Under the pieces are notes generated by a model. It saw only the letters and a program-made list of their open reading frames with translations, ran no database searches and had not been told where the DNA came from. Below, in pieces: positions 55,788-64,000 of a stretch of DNA of 64,000 bases. The position numbers were made by a program, and so were the translations under genes. The stretch is from Xestospongia bergquistia (lineage: Eukaryota > Porifera > Demospongiae > Haplosclerida > Petrosiidae), in NCBI GenBank assembly GCA_963965975.1, contig OZ014415.1, forward strand, positions 1,369,001 to 1,433,000, written 5' to 3'. The stretch's first letter is position 1; every line of letters begins with the position of its first letter.

Positions 55788-58700
55788 TTCTTGCAACAGA
55801 AAATCATTAACTTTAAAACTATAGTTATGGATATTATAAACTGCAATCTCTGGCTACAACTTTCTATATTATTTCATGTATGTTTAATTTTATTAGTCTC
55901 TTCATGCAACAACACTTTGAACACTTATGGAATCATGCATTATACAATAACTATATTATTCAAAGGACTCCTTTTATGGGTTATCATGTGAACTCCTTGC
56001 CACAGAATGACTACTCTTCTACTATTGTGATTAAAGTCTACTGATGCATGAAAGAGTATGATAAGCTTGGGCTGGCTTGGGTTGGCCTTGTGGCATGACA
56101 ATCCTATGAATTCCTTACCCTATAAGGACTAGTCTGCTACTACATTACTCTCAGGACAATTCCAATAGATTTCTTGACATAGCTATTTTAAGTAATATTA
56201 TGATGGACACAAACTATGTATAGTTATTGCAAGTGTATTCTCCCCAATAATTTACTTTTCCTTTTAATTCCAAACATACTAATGACAATACACTAGCACC
56301 AAGATAGATGTCTCTTATTATCATTTTATTATAATCTTACTCATGACAGTATGAACCATGTGCTCTTCTTACTTTGCCATTTTATTTACTCTCAATCTGT
56401 CCACTTTTGCCCAATATCTTGTTGTATACTTGCTATTATATTCTAAATGGAAATGATTTGAGAAACACACAGATAACTAACAGTGTGTGATATTATAATG
56501 TGTTATAGCTATAAATTATCACTTTGAAATACAAGTACAATACTGACAGTACATTAGCTAGTTCCATGAAGGACAACTTCCATCCTCATTATTTCATGTT
56601 ATCACTACAAATGAGACAGTATGCTAGAGAAGTCATTGGCAAAACAACCAATCAGTTTTAATAGTAGCTTAAATAATGTCATTTCTTGCATAGCCTTTTA
56701 TTAAAAGTACTAGTGATTGGTTGTTCTTGTGGAATGACTGGGCTAGCTTGGGTTGGCCTTGTAGTATAGCTCAAAATTTGTTAATTTAAACAATCGATCC
56801 ATTCTCAGCTCTGTTTCCTAATTAATTACTACTAATCCTTTCTTGAGTCATGTTTCCAGGGACTCGAAAAAAGTATGCACTGATATATCATGTTGGATTT
56901 TTATGAGATTGAAGAATGACATCTACAAAAATTCCCAAATTTAAAAATTGAATACTGATAAACTTACTACTAATTTTTAAAAGCTATATGTAGAGTCATT
57001 TGAAGAGCTGACTGTTACTTGCAACAAGAAATCATTAACTTTAAAACCTGTAATTATGAATGCAAATTGTCATCTCTGTTTACAACTTTCTATATAATTT
57101 CATACATGTTTATATTAGTCTCTTCATGAAACAACACTGAACATTTATGGAATCATGCATTATACAATAGCTGTTTTAGTAAAAGGATTCTTTTATGAGT
57201 TATCGTGTGAATTCCTTACCACAGAAGGACTATAGCCTACTATTACAATCATTAAAGTCTACTGATGCATGAGAAAGTATTGATATGCTAGAGTAATTGG
57301 GATGGCTTGGGTTGGCCTTGTGGCATGATAATCCTATGAATTCCTAACCCTATAAGGACTAGTCTGCTACTACAATACTCTCAGGACAATTCCAATTAGA
57401 TTTCTTGCCATAGCTTTTAAAAGTAATATTATGATGGACACAAACTATGTATAGTTATTACAAATGTACTCTCCCTATAATAATATGCTTTTCCTTTCAA
57501 TTCCAAACATAACAATGACAATACACTAGTTCCAGGATAGATGTCTCTTATTATCTTTTTGTTATAATCTTACTCATGACAGTACAGCATGAACCATGTG
57601 TTCTTCTTACTTTGTCATTTTCCTACTCTCAATTTGTCCACTTTTGTCCAATATCTTGTTGTATAGTAGTTATTATATTCTAAATGGAAATGATTTGAGA
57701 AACACACAGATAAATAACAGTGTGTTATATATTGTGTGTTATAGCTATAAATTATCACTTTGAAATACAAGTACAATACTGACAGTACACTAGCTAGTTC
57801 CATGAAAGACAACTATCATCATCATTATTTTCATTATGACATTGCTATGATTGAATTCTAGTGAGACAGTATTAAGTAATGTCATTTCTTGCAAAGCCTT
57901 TTATTAAAAGTGAATGGTTATTCTTGTGGTATGACTGGGCTGGCTTGGGTTGGCCTTGTGCCGCATGGCATGGCTTGAAATTAATTTGTTAGATAATCCA
58001 TTTCATGCTCCATTCACTATAGAAACCTCCAACCTGTTGTCTAGCCTATATTATTAAACACACACACAATTACTACTAACCCTTTCTTGAGTCATATTTT
58101 CAGGGACTTGAGTAATGTATGCACTGATTCATCAGGTTGGACTTGATAAGATAGAAGAGTGATCTACGAAAAGGTTCTAAATTAAAAATTGAATATTGGT
58201 AATCCCTTTTAAAAGTAATAGTTTGCTACATGTAGGATCATTTGAAGAGGTAACTGCATATATATATATACACACACACTTCTTGCAACAGAAAATCATT
58301 AACTTAAAACTATAGTTATGGTTACAAACTGAAATCTCTAGATCTGGCTACAACTTTCTATATGATTTCATGTATGTTTAATGTTATTAGTCTCTTCATG
58401 CAACAACACTTTGAACACTTACAGAATCATGCATTATACAAAAGCTATATTACTCAAAGGTTTTTTTCAATGGGTTATCATGTGAATTCCTTGCCACAGA
58501 AGGACTACTCTTCTGCTACTGTGATTAAAGTCTACTGGCGCATGAGAAAGTATTGATATGCTAGAGTAATTGGGCTGGCTTGGGTTGGCCTTGTGGCATG
58601 ACAATCCTATGAATTCCTAACCATATAAGGACTATAGTCTGCTACTACAATACTCTCAGGACAATTCCAATTAGATTTCTTGCCATAGCTTTTTAAAGTA

Positions 58701-60480
58701 ATATTATGATGGACACAAACTATGTATAGTTATTACAAATGTACTCTCCCTATAATAATATGCTTTTCCTTTCAATTCCAAACATAACAATGACAATACA
58801 CTAGTTCCAGGATAGATGTCTCTTATTATCTTTTTATTATAATCTTACTCATGACAGTATGAACAATGTGTTCTTCTTACTTTGGCATTTTGCCTACTGT
58901 CCACTTTTGACCAATATCTTGTTGTATAGTTGTTATTATATTCTAAATGGAAATGATTTGAGAAACACACAGATAACTAACAGTGTATAATATATAATGT
59001 GTTATAGCTATAAATTATCCCTTTGGAATGCAAGTACAATACTGACAGTACTTTAGCTAGTTCCATGAAGAACAACTCCCATCCTCATTATTTTAATTAT
59101 GATATCACTATACAAATGAGACAATATGCTAGAATAGTCACTGGTAAAACAACCAATCAGATTTAATAGTGAATTAAGTAATGTCATTTCTTGCATAACC
59201 TTTTATTAAAAGTGATTGGTTGTTCTTGTGGTATGACTTGGCTGGCTTGGGTTGGCCTTGTGGCATAGCTCGAAATTTGGTAGATAATCCATGTTCATGC
59301 TCCATACACTATAGAAACCTCCATCCTATTGTCTAACCTATATTTTAAAACATGCACAATTACTACTAACCCTTTCTTGAGTCATGTTTCCAGGGACTTG
59401 AGAAAAGCATGCACTGATATATCATATTGGATTTTTATGAGATAGAAGAATGTCATCTACAAAAATTTCCAAATTTTAGAATTGAATACTGACAAACTTA
59501 CTACTAATTTTTAAAAGCTATATGTAGAGTCATTTGATCATGAAGAGTTGTCTGTTACTTGCAACAAGAAATCATTAACTTTAAAACCTGTAGTTATAAA
59601 TGATGTAAATTGTCACCTCTGTTTACAACTTTCTATATAATTTCATACATGCTTATATTAGTCTCTTCATGCAACAACACTTTGAATATTTATGGCATCA
59701 TGCATTATACAGTAGCTATATTATTTAAAGGATTCTTATAATGGGTTATCATGTGAATTCTTTACCCTATAAGAACTAGTCTACTACTATAATACTCTCA
59801 AGACAATAGATATTGTCATGATTATTCCAATAGATTTCTTGTCATAGCTATTTTAAGATGGGCATAAACAATGGTTATTACAAATGTATTCTCCCTAATA
59901 ATATACTTTTCCTTTCAATTCCAAACATAATAATGACAATACACTAGTTCCAGGATAGATGTCTCTTATTATCTTTTTATTATAATCTTACTCATGACAA
60001 TATGAACAATGTGTTCTTACTTTGTCATTTTGCCTACTGTCCACTTTTGTCCAATATCTTGTTGTATAGTTGTTATTATATTCTAAATGGAAGTGATTTG
60101 AGAAACACACAGATAACTAACAGTTTGTGATACATAATGTGTTATAGCTATAAATTATCACTTTGAAATACAAGTACAATACTGACAGTACACTAGATAG
60201 TTCCATGAAGGACAACTCATCATCATTTTATCTATGACATCACTATGATTGAGACAGTATGCTAGAGTAGTCACTGGCAAAACAACCAATCAGTTTTAAT
60301 AGTAGATTAAATGATGTCATTTCTTGCATAGCTTTTTATTAAAAGTGATTGGTTGTTCTTGTGGTATGACTGGGCTGGCTTGGGTTGGCCTTGTGGCATA
60401 GCTCGAAATTTGTTAGATAATCCATTTTATGCTCCATTCACTATAGAAACCTCCAACCTATTGTCTAACCTATATTTAGT

Positions 60481-61102
60481 TTAACTTAATTTATAGAAAT
60501 TCATGCTATTGTTCTCTGTGGAACTACACAATATCTTCCCCTCCTTTTATTGTTTCATAGCTAATAGTTACTTGGTTAGTCAAGCCCTTCACTCTGTAGG
60601 AGTGGGACTCATTTATAAATTGTAAATAGTAGTAGGTTGCAACCAGTCATAGCTTTTACAAGTTATTTTATTAACATAGTATACTTTACTTCTACTTAGG
60701 ATATGCAAGGGAATATGATGTATTTAGCAAACCTTTTTTCGTTCTTTTTTTGACAATGCCTCTATATAATTATATATATTTTTTTAATTTTCATTATGGT
60801 TACTCACATTTTTGACAGATTCGTTGATACAAATTATTCTATAGAAAAGGAATGGCCCTGGCCTCGTTACAGAAAGAAATGTGCTGCAAATTTAATCACT
60901 TAGTCTCACAAGTCAGCCCCTCCCACTTAAAGAATTAACATCTCAATATGGTAGTATGGTAATCTACTTACGTATTTGTAATGGAAGTTTCTTTTACAAA
61001 TTTGCTAGTTGTCACTGCCAGAGTGAGGTTCACAGTAGTCAGTGTCAGTGTGTTCATAGATATTAATATAGTAAGATATATCTATGTTGTTTTGGTGTTA
61101 TG
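60481..61102. other. Spacer right of the tandem array
   Basis: No gene is recognised. A short stretch near 61008-61040 resembles the inserted segment in the left LTR (GTGAGGTTCACAGTAGTC). Confidence 0.4.
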
Positions 61103-61273
61103 AGCTATATAAGAAATTATTATCACTGCTTTATGACAATCAAGACTTTATATACATCATTATATATATCTCTAGTTTGGATGACTTGTTATAATATTTG
61201 TACTTTGTTATTTTGAGTACTGTGACTGTTACTATATTTTACTAATATATTTTGAGGACTTAGTGTATATGTT
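61103..61273. repeat. Left copy of a direct repeat flanking the MBL-fold pseudogene
   Basis: Begins GCTATATAAGAAATT and includes AGTTTGGATGACTTGTTAT; it matches 62840-63000 in the same orientation with scattered differences. Confidence 0.75.
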
Positions 61274-61511
61274 TACTAACCAATTTTGAAGTATTGATAA
61301 TATTAGTTCAAAAAGGCACTATATTATTAATCAATTCTGTACCAATAGTTATGTGGACATTAAAATAACAATAATGTTATTTCAATTTGTTATTTTATAT
61401 GATAAAAACACAACAAGTCTTAAGAGCATTTGATATAAATAATTATTATGACAATCAAGAGTCTATATAGTTCTAGTATAGGAAGTCAATGAACTTATGA
61501 TATCAACATAA

Positions 61512-62601
61512 TAACATATTGCTTGCTTTTGTCACTCTCCTTCTTACCATAGTCAACACACAAGCATTGCTACCTGCAAATTCAGATCTTAATATTTATG
61601 CTTTGCCAGTTGGTCAAGGTGATAGCACTATTATCCAGTGTCCAAAAAATATGGAACAGTTGTAGACAGTGGCTCTTGTAAATCAACCAATTATATGACT
61701 ACAAGATGTTGGCAATTTTCTAAACAGATGAATGATTGAAAAGATATTTTTCAGTCATCCTGACAAAGATCATGTCAACTATGTTGATACAATATTGCAA
61801 GGTAGAAACCCTTATCCACCTATCTACTATTCTTGTCCATGGAATCTAAACACTTATGGAAAGTTTATTAAAACAACAGGTCTTACTCATATACAAATCA
61901 ACAATTGTTGTGGTAAAACTGGTACAAATATGCATGTACTCAATACAAAATATGTAAAGGGGAAATAAAAGTCAAAGTTTTAGCATTGGGATTGGGTGGA
62001 TGTAGAGGCAATAAAAATGGAGATCATTTGGTCCTACAGGTGGAATACAGAGGAAAGACAGTTTACTTACCAGGAGATTTGAAGGAAATCATCATTTCAT
62101 TCAAGCATTCATCGAATGTGCAGGTGCAAACAACCTCAAATCAGACATATACCAACTTGCTCATCATGGTGCATAGAATGGGAAAGCTAACACAGGTGCT
62201 GTCTAGGACAGGATACAACCAAAGATGCTTTGTCAAGTGGTGGTCTTAAAAACAACTACAAACATTCTCGATGTGAGGGTTGTTTCTACTATATAAATAA
62301 TAACAATCAACTAATAAATTCTGATCCTCATTTATATACATACAATCATCATAAACAATGACAGAATGGGGTAGAAACAAAAGGTGTTTATGTGACAACA
62401 GTGATTAGTCCCTACACTCCAACAGTTTATAACTTCATCATTCTGTTCTCCATCAATACAAATAACATTCAATCACCTAGGTGGGTTAAGTTCAATGACT
62501 TTCCACTTCTGACTACACAGAATTACCAACGTGAAGATGGATACTATATTCACAACACAGATGATGACGATGACTGTGATGAATGTGATGACTGCATGTG
62601 A
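61512..62601 (+). pseudogene. Metallo-beta-lactamase-fold hydrolase pseudogene (secreted type)
   Basis: Read across several frames, the pieces follow the order of an MBL-fold hydrolase (ComEC-like or related secreted enzyme): a hydrophobic signal-like stretch ILLAFVTLLLTIVNTQA, then LPVGQGDSTII, the metal-binding motif SHPDKDH near 61748, LPGDL near 62065, and AHHG near 62155, with a C-terminal acidic tail rich in Asp and Cys. At least three frame changes (near 61650, 61735 and 62075) and stops break it. No intact start was fixed. The family hydrolyses varied esters, amides or phosphodiesters, so no substrate is claimed. Confidence 0.65.
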
Positions 62602-62839
62602 TACAACATTTGTGAGAACAGATGCAAATCTTGAATCTTCTTTGTAATGACAATCATTTGTAGTCCACTATAGTCTAATTAGTAGACTAATGATTATAAT
62701 ATAATATTGTAATATACTAGTTGTTTTCTGTTTTGACTTTTAAATCATAAAATTATCTTAATTGCTCTCATTGGGTGTGCCAGAGTTAATTTGATAATTA
62801 TTACAATTGCTGTGATACACACCCAATATTATATATTAT
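62602..62839. other. Short spacer, nothing recognised
   Basis: AT-rich sequence between the pseudogene end and the right direct repeat. Confidence 0.4.
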
Positions 62840-63000
62840 GCTATATAAGAAATTGATAACACTGTTTTATGGTAATTGAGAGCCTATATACATCATTATG
62901 TACCTATCTAGTTTGGATGACTTGTTATGTATCTTATTATTTTAAGTGCTATTACTGTTAGTATCTTTTACTAATGTATCTTAAGGACTTGGTATATGAT
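62840..63000. repeat. Right copy of the direct repeat flanking the MBL-fold pseudogene
   Basis: Counterpart of 61103-61273, about 1.74 kb apart, same orientation. The pair may be ends of a larger duplicated or mobile unit. Confidence 0.75.
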
Positions 63001-63897
63001 GTACCACTATTTACATTGCCAGTCATAAATGATATTATGATAGTACAAAACGAAATTATTATAAGTGTAGATAGACAGTTATGAGTTTGTGAAATTCTCA
63101 TATTGCTTTCATTCCAATTATAGTTACTATTCTTGTCCTTTCATAATGCCTGAATCTATTTGTGGCATATTGTCATGATCATAGTATTATCTCTAACTAT
63201 AACAGTGACTTCATACATACTTACATTTAGTTTGAACAGCATCATGGAATCATGTATCATGAATACTATGCTATTCCAGCAAATCTTGTCATGGCTATTA
63301 TGAGTAATGTAAGTTCATGAATTCCCTCACAATTAAGACAATGCTTTAGAGACTCTAAAAATTAAATATCAGGACAATAGCTGACTATATTCTAAATAAA
63401 TTGCTGTCATAACTATGAATAATGCTATATTAAGACCACCAATGTTAACGTAATTCTTAACAGATAGTTATATCTGCTTCTGTAAGTAACCTTTCACAAG
63501 ATTGTCATCAATAAATTATAATAAAATAATACTTTTTAATTAAAATAGTTACAGCATGTTCAATATCAAGTCATATTTCATATTCATTCCATATAAATAT
63601 ATTGAATTAATATAGACAATGTGTCAAGCAAAAGAATAATATCAATATTAATAATTAATTTGTTGACTCATAATTATATTTGTTTAAATCAAATTGTTTT
63701 AGAATTTTAAATTTTTATTTCCAAAGTAAGTCTTGCTGCTAAGCATAAATTAACAAGTGAATATAAAAGGATTCTAATTTTAAACTGGTTCTTAATAGAA
63801 GCTACAATGAAAAGTAAGCAGTTTACTTCATTTCTATTAAAAACACAGAAAAAGTAAATAAAATTGCAAAAATGTTTACCTCATAATACTATCACTT
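63001..63897. other. AT-rich region, mostly unrecognised
   Basis: The last 150 bp or so resemble the 3' flank of the small gene at 37371-37856 (shared context around TTGCAAAAAT). Otherwise no feature is seen. Confidence 0.4.
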
Positions 63898-64000
63898 CTA
63901 AGAAAAAGATAAGCCAATTTCATCTTTTTTAATGGATAAATCAACTTGTGGATGGAGGTATACAAGATGTAACCACCTCCCATTTGCTTCTTCTTCATAC
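63898..64000 (-). CDS. Partial paralogue of the small unknown protein
   Basis: The minus strand reads YEEEANGRWLHLVYLHPQV and ends KKDEIGLSFS before a TAG. It closely matches the C-terminus of the protein at 37371-37856 (RERKWLHLVYLPPQV and KKDDTGLPFS). The rest of the gene lies beyond the window. The conservative changes suggest a real paralogue. Confidence 0.6.
   Translation of the reverse strand, partial: YEEEANGRWLHLVYLHPQVDLSIKKDEIGLSFS

Larger units (their letters stand above)
52860..60480. repeat. Tandem array of about 1.25-kb units, alternating A and B types
   Basis: The anchor CAACA(A)G-AAATCATTAA occurs at about 53186 (diverged), 54443, 55793, 57022, 58287 and 59562. Units at 54443, 57022 and 59562 share one version (GAGTCATGTTTCCAGGG); those at 55793 and 58287 share another (CATATTTTCAGGGACTTGAG, with a (TA)n or CA tract before the anchor). 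A second motif, GGCTTGGGTTGGCCTTGTGG, occurs about twice per unit. Stops in all frames argue against coding. Confidence 0.8.

Noticed and set aside
57615-58556. Short open frames within the tandem array (57615-57812 minus, 58362-58556 plus, 55791-55991 plus)
   Set aside because: They are not conserved as open frames between array units.
54060-60480. CRISPR-like array
   Set aside because: Units are over 1 kb, with no short identical repeats and unique spacers, and the DNA is eukaryotic.

Overview
The window looks like animal nuclear DNA, most likely from a demosponge (Amphimedon-like). This is an inference: the DNA is AT-rich, introns are very short (about 50-70 nt), and it combines HEATR1 with families expanded in sponges (very large interferon-inducible-type GTPases, kinases joined to death-fold domains, ZU5/UPA proteins). 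It is not bacterial: coding sequence is spliced with GT-AG introns, and genes are separated by microsatellites and transposon remnants.

Layout. (1) 233-5459 (+), gene A: a USP-type DUSP domain spliced in phase onto a very large GTPase (VLIG/GVIN family). (2) 6664-8015 (-): a duplicated, broken HEATR1 3' end. (3) 8480-14924 (+), gene B: DUSP, Ubl, protein kinase, coiled coil, Death domain, ZU5, glycine-zipper membrane segment, UPA and a CARD-like domain. All joins are phase-compatible, but the kinase exon has a frameshift, HRD reads HCD, and there is an in-frame TAA. (4) 16633-16722: another scrap of the HEATR1 3' end. (5) 17509-25494 (+), gene C: the most striking gene, about 2185 residues, with a CARD-like domain, an intact kinase, a coiled coil and a complete VLIG GTPase in one predicted polypeptide. 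(6) 26531-37068 (-): full-length HEATR1, a ribosome-biogenesis gene. (7) 37371-37856 (-): a small two-exon unknown gene, with a partial paralogue at the right edge. (8) 38640-39040: scrambled HEATR1 5' pieces. (9) 39865-47246 (-), gene D: a VLIG GTPase whose N-terminal 67-residue module is repeated 13 times; one frameshift. (10) 48500-51890: a degenerate LTR retrotransposon, then an inverted-repeat element. (11) 52.8-60.5 kb: about 1.25-kb tandem units alternating between two types. (12) 61.5-62.6 kb: a metallo-beta-lactamase-fold pseudogene between direct repeats.

How it fits together. The + strand genes A, B and C are each followed by a copy or fragment of the HEATR1 3' end, so this looks like one locus that grew by tandem duplication beside HEATR1 and swapped domains through phase-1 introns. 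I infer that genes A-D are innate-immunity or cell-death signalling proteins: death-fold domains for recruitment, a kinase for signalling, and a large GTPase as sensor or effector. All functions come from domain recognition by eye; no database search was run.
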